From Clonostachys chloroleuca (Eukaryota > Ascomycota > Sordariomycetes > Hypocreales > Bionectriaceae): a stretch of 64,000 bases of DNA. The notes under the pieces are model-generated. The model was not told where the DNA came from. It worked only from the letters and a program-made list of their open reading frames with translations, and ran no database searches. The position numbers and the translations under genes were made by a program. Positions 11,419-23,300 of the stretch are shown here, piece after piece; the first letter of the stretch is position 1; each line of letters starts with the position of its first letter. Location of the stretch: positions 12,090,001-12,154,000 of the forward strand of contig JBANAY010000003.1 of assembly GCA_037952775.1 (NCBI GenBank), given 5' to 3'.

Positions 11419-13355
11419 CTAACAGTCCCTTCGCGTGAAAACTAAGTTTAAATCCGTCTTAACTATGGTGAGTACATCCTTCACACCGTCGGAGAATTGT
11501 TTTGGATCAAAGTCGTTTGGCAGGCTAACATTGAAATGTCTGAGGATTTGGCTCGTGATGAACCTCAACTCCATTAAACCGAGTTGTTTACCCGCACACG
11601 AGTACGAGCCTACTCGAAGAATTAGGAAACTAGAATTTCCAGAGCTAACCAGGGGGAAATGAATCCTACCGATTGAGAAGGTGCATAGATCGACGAATCT
11701 CGCGTCAGTTCAGGTCTTGTTGTCCAACGTTCGGGAATAAAATCGTCGGGCAGTGTAAAATTCTTCGCATCTGTGAACGGAATTTAGACACGATACGAGC
11801 CGATGTAATTGTGCTGCTTCAAAAGTACCACGATACATTGTATATGAGGGAATTTGTACAACAGTGTTACCAGGGATGAAAAGATCACCAATATGGCAAC
11901 CTTGAGGCGAACTGATACGCAGCAGGCCCGATGGTACTGGTGGGTATAGACGAAGCGATTCATCGATACAGGCATTGAGGTACTCGAGTTTCGAAAGACC
12001 ATGGTGACTTGGGTGTTCGTACTCAGTGTAGAATCGATCAATTTCAGTTTGCAGATCTGCCATGATCCGTGGATGAAGGGCAAGCTGATAAAATAGACAG
12101 GTAATTGACGCTGCCCTGAGGTCACTATCAAGTCATCAGCGCTGCGCCTCCATTGACAAACTCAATAGTTAAAACTTACCTCCCAGCGACGACGACCAAG
12201 TGTTCATCCCCAACAAGATTGACCTCGTCTTGGGGGGTTGGATGATCAAGATTCTCAAACCCGTTTAGAAGCCAAGAGAAAATATCCGGCGTTGTCGGGG
12301 GCTCTCCCGTCTTTGCTTCACCTGTTCGGTAAGCCACTTCTGCAGCTGAACATGACCATAATTCAGGCCGGGAATTTTCTTTGAGATAGGAAAGATCCAA
12401 ACCAAGTGACTGAAGGCGGTCGCGGTTAACATATTGTCGTGGGAAGACTTCATGTATTTGTGAGCGGCACCATATCTGAGCATGTTAAAGCTCCGGCCAA
12501 AGGCTAGATCGCCCATGACATCGAAGCTGTAGTAGTTGAATAGAGCGGTGACATTGACAGTCTGGTTTCCGTTACATACAATGCGCTTGAGCAATTGTTC
12601 AGTATACAAAGCTACTCGCGGTTCGTACTCTCGAAGTGCTGCATATAATCAGTAGCCATTCCAGTGGTCGGGATATGGCAACGCTACTTTACCTTTCGGA
12701 CTAAAGACTTCGTCCCAGATCTTGCGCCGCCGACTATGCTCCTCGTGGTCGCGAATCATATGGAGAGAAACAACTGGATGCATGAGATTATACCAGGGAC
12801 CTTTGGTGAAGGTTGACGATTTCGAATGAATCGAGTGGAATAGCGTAGGATCATTTATAGAAAGTTCTTATGGACCTGGCACGATCCACAATCAGTGGTG
12901 AACAAATTATAACGACGTGTTAGAAGCACGTACCGACTCGGACGATGTCACCATATGCCTTGTGAAGACGCATGATTTCTCTGGCGTTGAAATTTTTTGA
13001 CTGACAGTATTGTAATGTAGAGATTTGACAGCCTCGCTGCTAGTGGCCCAGGGAATCGGTTGAGGCGGTGGAAAGCAGCGCGATACGTCAAAAGACTTAT
13101 ATAAACGCCGGAAAGAAAGAAAATCGAACCTTTGATGCAGAAACTCCAAGCTTGAGCGTATGCAATACCCTCACATGCCACAAAATACGCCGCAAGTAGA
13201 ATCTGCGCCGAGCAAAAAGAAATGAGGAGATGGAAAGCGTAGAGGTCCCATTCACCATGACGAAAACACAGCAAATATGTGAGAAAACCCAAGAGGAAAA
13301 AGAGCTGTGTTGTGGACATCGTGCCCAGTAGAGGAGCGAGGTGCACGAACCCCAT
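11419..13355 (-). pseudogene. Cytochrome P450 monooxygenase, broken copy
   Basis: P450 hallmarks are spread over the whole stretch: an N-terminal membrane region with about three hydrophobic helices, the FPGPLAARLS hinge, a C-helix region (HSRRRKIWDE), an I-helix AGSDLRAAS, the K-helix ESLRLYPPVPSG with its ExxR, FIPERW, and a haem loop FSIGSYSCAGKQLG near 11590-11520 with the ligand Cys kept. Breaks: an in-frame TAA at 12868-12870 where family members usually carry Arg in VGPREL; frame changes near an A6 run at about 12995, near 12320, and one base missing before the haem loop near 11680. The I-helix also lacks the usual catalytic Thr. Introns still have good borders. P450s oxidise small molecules and are typical of secondary-metabolite loci. 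The frameshifts could partly be sequence errors; the nonsense codon and the I-helix change argue for real decay. The UbiA-type gene lies just upstream on the same strand. Confidence 0.75.
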
Positions 13356-13871
13356 GTTGAGTAACAGATATCTTCGGAAGGGCTATCAAACCATATTCGA
13401 GCAGTTGATAGAACCCAAGGGGCGCCATATGCGGGCGCTAGATATACCCAACTTATACAAGCCGACGCTCGTATTCCGTGATATTACGTCCACTTTGTAA
13501 TTGAGACCTTAGACCCCAATGATGCTCATCGTCTTAGACTGCCGATGTCTTATTCGCAAATCGCGGGGATGCCGAATTCTTCACTAGCAGAGACATGTTC
13601 TTCCATTGGGCGTGATCTCAAAGAGCATGGGATCCAACCATTACCTATCGTGGAGATGGTATATGGTAAAGGTGTCATCTCTCACTTCTTATTTAATATG
13701 ATACTACTGTGTTCTGATGCTTAAGATGGTGTCAAGTTGTTGAATTCTTGGTGTTTAGGAATTCCCCCTGGTTTTTTCCAGCAGCTGCCGCATAACTGCA
13801 TAGCTCTCTCACTTACTACTACTACTACTACTACTACTACTAAATGTGTCGTTATAATATTTGGACTCTTT
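13356..13871. other. Spacer between the P450 relic and the UbiA-type relic
   Basis: This 516-base AT-rich gap contains an (ACT)9 microsatellite but no coding frame of note. It should have held the promoter of the P450 gene. Confidence 0.5.
13815..13841. repeat. (ACT)9 trinucleotide microsatellite
   Basis: Nine perfect ACT units lie about 30 bases downstream of the UbiA-type stop codon. It is a simple repeat, probably length-variable, and is not part of a coding frame. Confidence 0.95.
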
Positions 13872-14841
13872 CTATCCGACCTGTCGGATCAAAAAAGGCA
13901 ATGCATATATGATCAACATCCAACAAGCCCAAACCAGCCACGTCGCCCGATCATGCTTTGCACCCTGCTTTGAAATCTGTCTGAACGCGACAACCCATGC
14001 TAAGGAGGACGGAATCAACCACATATGAGGCCACAATTGCCAATACCAAGAGATGAAAAGTGACCAGAAAGGAACTGTTAGTGTAATGGACCACCTCGCG
14101 CGCTCCTCGCCGATCAACAAAGGGACTGTCATCCTCTCAGTCATCTTGTCTCCCTCCATGTCGTAGAAGTCTGAAACATGCATGGTAGTGCCCACCACAG
14201 CGGCAAGGGTTGCAATCCAACGACTAGCGTCCGAGTTAAGTTGATAATTATGCCCGGCAGCGATGTCGAGCGCTCCTAGCTGTGTAGCAGCGAAGAGAGC
14301 TGCAACAAGTAAGTTGCGAAGGATGGGTGATTTGTCGCCACCGCTCCGGTCGTTATAGATCCAAGTCAGGAAATAGCATAGCCCTGTTTCCCAATGTACA
14401 CCCAGTATCCACGAAAAGATCAGCATGAGAGGAGCAAACGTCCATAATGCATTCCTCCCAGAGGTTGCACTAACGAGTCCCGATGGCACTGGCCGCTAAG
14501 GTTTATTAATCTGATCCTCGATAACTGACTTTGGAGAGCACTGATTAGAGATGGTGAAAATAAGAACGTTACCCCAGATGAAAAGCGTAACCGGAACCGT
14601 TCGCATGAAGATATGAAGTGCCGTCGGTTCTTCATTTGTCGTCAAGCGGCCCAGATAGCGCGCCCAGTATACCAAAGCTAACGTTTGGTACAATTGTGGG
14701 TGCTATATCAGAGGCGGTGAACAAATAAAGCGCTTGCAGCATTACAGCCAACTGGCTGGAAAGAGTGTTTTCTTGAGGGGTCATGTTGCGAGGAGAAGAA
14801 TATCTAGATAAGCGTAGTACTATAGCAAGAGATTTGACCAT
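13872..14841 (-). pseudogene. UbiA-superfamily membrane prenyltransferase / terpene cyclase, broken copy
   Basis: The product would be a multi-helix membrane protein of about 320 residues. The first Asp-rich region is SNQCSPKSVIEDQINKP and the second is HVSDFYDMEGDKMTE, matching the two acidic, metal-diphosphate-binding motifs of UbiA enzymes. In fungi this branch includes both aromatic prenyltransferases and membrane-bound sesquiterpene cyclases such as the fumagillin-pathway cyclase; which activity applied here cannot be told. The ATG at 14841 is the first in frame after a TAG. Two breaks are seen: a frame change near 14643-14650 (after ILGALSGPL) and an in-frame TAG at 14496-14498 replacing the Trp expected in NKPWRP, a TGG to TAG change. 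The downstream 205 codons are intact. The P450 genes on either side suggest a shared small-molecule pathway. Confidence 0.75.
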
Positions 14842-16318
14842 CGCCTGGGCCTATCTTATAGTCTGTACACATGGCATCCGAAGAGATGTTCTATATACTC
14901 AGTACCGAAGCCCAATACAAACCGGATTACATGGAGATATATCTATGATCTCACTTGTTTTATCGTCTCCTAATCCCATCTTATGTCGCCGAATGGCTTC
15001 CCGCTGTGACATTCGACTCATGAGACATGCTCTCTGGGAGGCAAGATGCACTAAGAGCCATCTTTCCTTTTCCAGCATGTCAACGTTACGGCGGAGACCA
15101 TTTACAATTTCCTGTTACGCTGAAGATCTATTCACCGCCAAAATATTGAACGCCGAAAGCTGCATAATGTGATATCAAGGCACCGACCTACCTGAGGCAT
15201 GTGGATACAAACTACATACGCTGCATCACTAATATTCATAAGAGGACATGCCGGGTTCGGATCTATGAATGCAGTATTCTAACACAAATATCCTTGCGTT
15301 CGGATTTTAGTCTTGGTAACATCGTAAGGGGCGATGTTAGGATGATCACGTTGATGATGATGATGGGAGCGGGCAGAGTGTGCACGAAGCCATCGCTGTG
15401 TGCATGGGCTCAGGATATCTCTGCCTGATACGCTAGCTAGCAATATGTCTAGGTAATAATGGAAATACTAGCTAATCTGTACACAAGGCCTCGGGCCCTC
15501 ATGCTTCACGATATCTTACCGCTGACCCGTGCTGGTTATACACCTTCTTGCCTGGCGAGGCCTAGTGCCTCGCTTCATCAGTCACCTCGTCATTCCCTTC
15601 GTCATCTTCGAGGGCAGAAACATCATCAAATTCATCTTCATCGGTCTCGGAAGCCTCATCAGATGCCTCGGTGATCATAATCGCGATCATCCCTTTCGAG
15701 TTCGATCAAACTGGCCAAGGCCGGAGATCGTAGCGGTCTTCCGTGACGGCTACCGCGGCAAGCCCTGACGTCGTGATGCTCATCCTACCAGCTTGAGTGG
15801 CATAATACACATGAAGAACGTGAATTGAACACTATCATGGATATCGGCATTCCAAGCGGTAACTCATGGGCGCCGTGTACCCACGGTGTCCTCGGACCGT
15901 GGTGGGGGAAAGTCCCGGTCGGCATGGGCCCAAGTGGGGTTGGAATCACCGGTGTGCCGGTTAGGCCAATGCCAAACCCTCAATAGGTTGGTATCGTATT
16001 GAGGGCTACTGATACATCCCACACAATAGCTCCGGCAAACGATGTCCAACAGACCTGCTAAACGACATAGGCAAGCACTCCTTTTCTTTGGGGCTTTTTG
16101 ACTAGCTGGTTTCTCGACCGGATGACGTCCCGTAAGATGCAGCAAAGCGCGGTGAGGTAGATTGCAAGGTGTGTTTACCAGATAAAAATTGTTGACGTAA
16201 ACGACACGCAATGGCTTTGCCGGCTTCAAAAAGCGCAGACATTCAGTTATGAAGAGAGATTTCTGCCTTCATTTCACAGAGTTCCTAACCGTTTGTCATT
16301 ACTGGGCGTATCAGCAAG
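14842..16318. other. Gene-free part of the accessory island
   Basis: This is about 1.5 kb between the divergent UbiA-type relic and the second P450, so both promoters should lie here. Around 15540-15720 one strand reads as a hydrophobic peptide and the other as an acidic one (TEASDEASETDEDEFDD); neither can be tied to a gene. A short GAT/ATG run lies at 15350-15366. No RNA gene was seen. Confidence 0.45.
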
Positions 16319-18281
16319 ATGATGCAATTCATAATTTCGTACGGCGGAGCTTTATGGCCTCTCCTGATGGCTCTCCTGTCCATTTGGTTGATGTCTACTG
16401 GTTTACTTTTCGTGTATCGAATTACGTTTCATCCACTTGTACGATTCCTAGGACCAAAACTTGCTGCGACCTCCTACGCGAATGAATTTTGGTTTGATGT
16501 GATTCGCGGAGGACGATATACTCACGAGATTCTGCGCATGCACGAGAAATATGGTACGCATATGTGACAAATTCTTAGAACTTGTGACTAATAGTTAACA
16601 AGGCCCTATCGTTCGAATTAACCCCAATGAGCTGCATTGCAACGACCCTGCCTTTGTGGATGTCGTTTATGCGTCTGGCAATCAGAGACGGAACAAAGCA
16701 CCACAATACATATATGGATACCCAGCCTCGTAAGCACAACTTTCTATCGATGATATCAAAATGGCTAACTACAGTTGAGATAGGCTTCAAATGGTTAGTG
16801 TGACTTTCTATCGGCGGAGAACATTAAGATTTGGAGCAATACTGACAACATATGAAGTCAACAGAGGGAAGCCTTGATCACGATCATCATCGGAGGCGCA
16901 GTGCTGCGATGAGCAAGTGCTTCTCACGATCCAGCATCAGCCAAATTGAGCATTTAGTTCATCTAAACGCACAAAAGCTGTGTGACAAAGTTCTGGCTCG
17001 TCAAAATTCCGCACCATTCGCCATCGTGCAAGCGTACAGTTGTTTTACAGGTGACATCATATCGCACTATTGCTTCGGCGACAGCGATTGCTACCTTGAA
17101 CAGGACGACTGGGAGCCGAATTTTAGAATGCTGGTTGACAACTTCGAACGCAACCTTCATATCTTCCGGCATATCCCTGGGCTTGCAACTTTAGTCGAAA
17201 GGGTTCCCTTGTATGACCAATTTATCCCCCAAGTACAATAGACACTTACATCATCTAGAACTTTGACTAATTTATTTTCGACAGAAATGAAAACCATTGC
17301 TACCAATTTCAAGGTAAGAGATCCACGATATTAGAGGACTAGTAGATTGAGCATTGTAATGGCTAATTATTATAGGTGTTTATTCCCCGAAGAGTTAGAA
17401 GAGCGATGGATCTATCACATGGTCTGTCGGCAAAGTTCCCACAATATTGTCCGCTATACTGAGCTCAAATGTTCCGCCACCTGAAAAAACTCTCAGACGT
17501 CTCACAGGAGAAGCAGTATCCTTGATGGGAGGTGGTACCGAATCGACTTCGGCAACCTTAGTACTGCTTACGTTTCACTTGCTATCAAACCCCAATCATC
17601 ACAAGCGGCTTCACGACGAAATATCAGCCATTACAACAGACCCATTGCAACTCCCCGACTGGAAGGCTCTGGAGAAACTGAACTTCTTCAGTGCAGTCAT
17701 ACTAGAGTGTCTGCGCCTTCTTCCAGGTGTCTCAGGGCGCTCTCCCTGGATTGCAACGCACGAGGATCTGATTTATGAGGGAAAGTTGTTCTCGAGTGCG
17801 GATTCTTTAGCTCCCAGTTTAACCTACACCATTCCGCGAGGGTTCCCTGTCAGTATATCGACATACATCTTGCACACAAATGAGACAATTTTCCCGAATG
17901 CCAAAGATTTTGTTTTAGACCGGTGGCTGGATGAAAATGGGAACATCAATAGAGAGTTGGAGCGATACCTTCTTAGTTTCTCAAAGGGCAGCCGACAATG
18001 TATCGGCAGACAGTAAGTTACCCCGAGCGGTGTATGTGCAAACATGTTGCGATCTGAAAACTGTGACTAATATTCGAGGATCAAGGTTAGCACTGTGCGA
18101 GGTGTATGTTTGTGCCGCCGCAATGATTCTTCGCGTATTCCCGTTCTTAGAGCTGTATCAAACAAGCCGTATTGATGTCGATTATGATCATGACGAATTG
18201 ATCGGTAAGCCATCGCCACGAAGTAACGGCATGAGGGTACAGGTTGTTGACAGGTCTCGGGAGCCTGAAATGAAAACGTAA
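16319..18281 (+). CDS. Cytochrome P450 monooxygenase (CYP58-like)
   Basis: The seven predicted exons are 16319-16553, 16603-16729, 16784-16793 (10 bases), 16858-17232, 17285-17313, 17399-18012 and 18086-18281. They give about 528 residues if one base is missing at the 17232/17285 junction, the only junction that does not keep phase. Features in order: one N-terminal membrane anchor, FLGPKLAA hinge, [15 protein letters not shown], a [19 protein letters not shown]-helix region, I-helix GGGTEST, K-helix ECLRL (ExxR), VLDRW, haem loop [11 protein letters not shown] with ligand Cys. The pattern resembles fungal P450s related to trichodiene oxygenase (CYP58), a family-level inference. An insert of about 15 residues after IYEGK is unusual. 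All catalytic motifs are present, so unlike its neighbour it may be functional. It is divergent from the UbiA-type gene. The substrate is unknown. Confidence 0.8.
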
Positions 18282-20330
18282 TTGGACGATTTAAGGGGCT
18301 TGGATTACCAACAATAAAGGGTACATCTGAATATCAATGAAAGTTGGAACTATGGCTGCGGTTTCGGGCTTGGGAAGCTATCGGACAGAAGATGGACAGT
18401 GACAATGACGATGACAGAATGTATTAATCTAGTAGGATTTAGAGACCATTTACAGTGAAAGAGGGACTTTTGGAGCTCGAAAAAAGCTGCTGACTCAGGC
18501 GAATAAGTTTACAAGCAAGGCATTCTGCCTCAAGACCAAGGACCTTTCCCACGCGCATTGCGATGAAACGGACTGCCGCGCGTGGAGTTTGCGTCATCTC
18601 CACAGATCAATTCGCTGACTACATGTAGGTTCGGTGAAGGAGGACCAATAACAAGGCATGTATAGACCTACGGGGCTCCCTGACGTCGTCTGCAGGTAGA
18701 TGGAGGATACTGCCACGAGGGATATGTTGGACTGATTTGAAGAAGATCCACTTTGAACATTGGCTGTTATATGTATTTTTACACTTGTGGCTCTTGCGAA
18801 TATCATCATATGCGGGCTTCGTGATGGATATGGGGATAATCAGGGCTGGTGATGATCTTGGGTATACTCATGATGGGTTGTACTTGAAGGCGTGATTTTA
18901 TGCTGAGGGCCAGACTAGGAAATGGCAACATGGTGTCATGTCGTCAGGCGTCCCCCCAAACTGCTTGATTGTATATATTTTCTTGCTAACCGCGCTGACG
19001 GCAACGTCTTCGGGTGTAACTCTAGGTCTCATTGGTAGTAGTTCCATCATCTCACACCGCCTGATGGGTTGTGACTTCAGAACATGAAGGCGAAAGTTCT
19101 TCCAGCCCAGAATGCGTCCCTTCAGGATAAGCTCCTTATACTAGTAGTAGGACATGCAGTAGCTACACCCAAATCATCTTGCCTTTCCAGATCGACGATT
19201 CATCATATTCAGCTCTCACAAGCAAAACTGACTGTCTACGGCTGAACAATGTGGGACCGGCCTCTACACACTACATGGTGGTTCGCCGGCAGCCTCAATG
19301 CTTGGAGCAAATCTTCAGGGTTGCACCAATGAGGAATAGTGATCTGGCATGTGCATAGAACGACCCACTAAGTGCGACTCTGCGGCGGGCTAAAAGGTGT
19401 CATGCGTCCAGTCCTCCATGATTGCAGATAACACGCCAGTTTGATAACGCCATCCAACAGGCAATCCGGGTCTGGGGCCTGCACGATGTAATGGAATTTG
19501 CATTCCATCTGACACCGTGACCAGGCTGCCCCTCGCCGTGCTGGACCCAAGGCTAGACATGGGAGAGTCGTGACCAGGTTGTATGTTGCACTTGCAGTCG
19601 AGCGAGTCGAGTTCTGGCCCAGACATCTGCGTTAGTTCTCCAGTTTCCCAGTGGGGAATGTATCATATTCCGCCTCGAAAGGAGCAAGGGGAGGTGCAGG
19701 TAAGACAGCCAAGCCTGATACACCATCGCTGCTAGCCAACCAGCAATGGACATCGAGATCCTACCCAGCTGGAGGCAACGGTCCCAACGGCTGGAAAGCA
19801 GGTCACCTGAGCTCATGTACGTTCCTCGCAGTCCAATTGAATATGTAGCTGGTGGTGTTTATTTTTTTTTAGTTGCCGTGTTTGGCGACCGCACGGACGG
19901 GTGTAAATTACAGGCACAAGTTAGTAGTAGTTCGTGCTAGTTCAACCGTAGGCCGTAGTGCAAATTAGGCCCAGCCGGTACAGTCAAAGTGCTCTCTAGC
20001 TTAGCGGCCAGGTGCCTCGCTCCTCGTCTCGCCTCGTCTCGCCTCTGGCCTGGGCAGGCAGGCACTATTCTGACCTGCCGCATGCATCCTTGCTCGGTAA
20101 TACCAGGATGCTGTCCCAGGTGCTAGGTATTAGAGGACGCATTATGGAGATCCTTTCCACTCTTTCAAGGAACTGACCTGGAGCTTTCAACCTGCCTCCA
20201 CCGTCGGCCAATCACCCAAAAACTTTGCTCTGCACAGCTCGACGCCCCTTCATGGCGGTCTGATAAGTGCAGATTGGGGCAGGCCACAGGTGGTTTGGTA
20301 TTGTGGGAAGCGAGACCTGGTGAACATACC
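18282..20330. other. Intergenic region at the right edge of the accessory island
   Basis: This 2-kb region contains no convincing gene. The first kilobase is AT-richer. Near 20025-20050 a CTCGTCTCGC decamer is repeated in tandem. The last few hundred bases should be the promoter of the channel gene at 20331. Confidence 0.5.
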
Positions 20331-23300
20331 ATGATTTCGTCCTTCCTCCGTCGGCCTCGACAAGCCAGACGCCGCGTCGGCGGGATTGGAGACAGCCATC
20401 TTGGCCCTCGGGACTCTCCATCCCCAGGCCCCTATCGCAAACGAGCCACTGCAGATTTCACGGAAGCAGATGATGACGACGAAGACGAGGATGACGATCA
20501 CGAAGACACCAACCTAAGAAATGCACGGTTCGACGATAGAGATGATGGTGACGGCCATGATGAAGAAGATGAGGGAGACGAAGGCGACGAAGACGATGGC
20601 GAAGGGGATGAGGATGGGCGGCGAGCGGCATTGCCCGTCCTCCCACTCTTCTCTGCAACACACTTAGGTACTGACACATGCCAATGGATTTCTACTGTCC
20701 AATTGTACTGACTGTTTCCAGATTCCCTACCAGTCTACAGCCTTACCCATGCGATTCGAATTATCGTCACGGCCCGGACCGAAACCACGCTGACTTGGGA
20801 GCAGCTGCGCTCCCCCCAGATCTCTCAATTCCTCGTTAAGCCAATGCAGCGTCAAATTCGGGCGCAACACTTCTCACGAGCGACTCTATACGCGTTGATG
20901 GCAAACTGTTTGCAGTTCAACAAGGAAGGCCAACTCTATGCTGCTAATGCTGGGACGAGTAACACCAGGGCCAAAGTTTGCGAACTGCTGGCTCTGAAGA
21001 TGCTGAAAGAATACAGCACGCGTGAGCTTATCGATGCACTCGCTTATGATTTCTATCCTCTTCAAGGCGTCCCCGGTGTCGCGTCGCAGAATATTTTGCC
21101 CAAGCCTAGCGCAAAGAACGCTCTGACGGCTTCTCGCACATCCACCCTCGAAGTTGCGATCCGTGCTTCTGCGAAGCACTTTCTTGCTCACCCAGTAGTA
21201 GTCCAGCAACTGGAAGCTATTTGGAGTGGTGCCATAACCTTCTATTCTTCAGCTGACAGTCTCCATCGTGAGTCTCCCCAAGGCTCATTTCCCAGCAGTA
21301 CTGAGAGCAGCACCGCCAAGCCTGATGCTAGGACGCCTTTGCTCGGGTCTCCCTCCAAAAATGAAACCCACCCTCATGTTCCACCTGGTAGAAGAACTGT
21401 GATGCTGTACGATCCAAGACAAGCTTCCATGCTCAAGCTCTCGCGGCTCAGGGTCCCGCGATATAGATCCTTCCTTTCTACACTATCCCTTGCCATTCTT
21501 ATCGGACTTTTCCTTGCTGTGCTGTCGGAAAGATCTTCTAGAATTACTGGCCTGGAACTCGTCTTTTGGTTCTGGAGCGCAGGGTTCATGTTGGATGAGT
21601 TGGTGGGTTTCAACGAGCAAGGATTCGCTCTCTATATCATGAGTTTCTGGAATCTTTTCGATCTGGGCATTCTCGTGCTGCTCATAGTATACTACTGTAT
21701 GCGTGCCTATGGTGTTTTCATGGTGGACCCTCACCATTGGAATGACATGGCCTATGACGTCCTTGCTGCAAATGCAATCTTGCTTTTGCCTCGAATTTTC
21801 AGTGTCCTCGATCACTACCAGTACTTCTCGCAGCTGCTCATCGCTTTCCGGCTGATGGCCGTGGACTTGGTGGCTGTCTTCACCTTGGTGCTGATCCTCT
21901 GCAGTGGCTTTTATGTCTTCTTCACCCTATCAAACAATAACGATGATGGGGGTGAAGTAGCGTACAAGATCTTTCAGATTCTGATGGGTTTCACACCAGC
22001 AGCCTGGGATGTGTAAGTCTACTGATTTGGAAGCATCCATGACAGAGTTGTGCTGACGATGTTCTTGGTTATAGTTGGCCGACATACAACTGGCTTGGAC
22101 GCATGCTTATGGTCCTGTTTCTCATTATTTGTCATTTCTTGGTCGTGTAAGTTATAGCCTGCCACCGAACGCATATGAATCCCCCCGCTGATGATAAACC
22201 CAGGACCATTCTTATCACTGTCCTGACCAATTCATTCATGGCGATTGCGTCCAATGCTACTGAAGAACACCAGTAAGGAGACACTCAATCTTATATCGAG
22301 TCTATATTTCTCACACGTACCTAGGTTCTTGTTTGCTATCAACACTATATCCATGGTCAAGAATGATGCGCTCTTTTCATACATTGCTCCCAGCAATATA
22401 TTCGCTTGGCTGCTCATGCCTCTGCGATACTGCATGCCGCTGAGACAGTTTGTCTGGCTCAACCGTACCATAATCAAGGTCACGCACTTCCCGGTTCTCT
22501 TCCTTATTTACTTGTACGAAAGATTTTGGCTAGCCCCGTCAATGTTTGAGCCAACGGATTTGATCGAGCATCCAGGTCGCGCTCGCGATAGGACCGTGTC
22601 GTTCATCGACCCAGGTCTAAGAACCGCCATTTTCAGCCCCAATGTTAGAGTCAGGGAGGAGTCTGTTTCTGGCTTTCAGAAAGATCGAGCTCTGGAGGAG
22701 GTTTTCCGTCGGGTCCCAGCTTCTGCGACAGTACGATCTCAGCGGAGGAGTGAGAGGCGCAAGACTCAAACCGCAATTCGAAACTGGATGGATCAGCATG
22801 TTGAAGACGGCAGCCCCGCGACGAACTGGCCCACTCTGGACAGCCGGGCTTTGCCAGAGTGGCAGAGGCGGATGAGTGTGGGATGGGAACGGCCCTCGAA
22901 TCTTCGACATGTATCCGATATCCGGTCTATCGCAAGCGATCCCGCAGACCTCATGTCCAACGTGGGCGGACCAAATTTGCCGAGGAGCATAACTAGAAGA
23001 AACCTAGTACCTCTGGTGCCCGAGTACAAGGACCATACGGATGCGGATGGAGACGACGAGTTGGTAACAAATGACGAAGACGAGGACGACAATGCGACCA
23101 ACGACATATCTAGCCGAAAGGATAGACACGAAGATGGAGGCGAGGAGGATGACTACTTTATGACACCTATGACATCACGCATCGCCAAGCTCCCGTCTTC
23201 GCATGGCTCATCAGTGGGAGTGCCACCGACGCCACGCCCCATGAGCCAGCGCAGAGGTGGCCTACATAGCCGTACGTTGTCAACCAACACGATTTTATAC

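Noticed and set aside
15529..15768. Hydrophobic 79-codon plus-strand frame, acidic on the other strand
   Set aside because: Could be a remnant of a membrane or acidic protein, but it has no start context, splice partners or family resemblance.
17341..17460. A second frameshift in the second P450
   Set aside because: Using the acceptor TTAG at 17395-17398 instead of TATAG at 17371-17375 keeps the frame, so no second break is needed.
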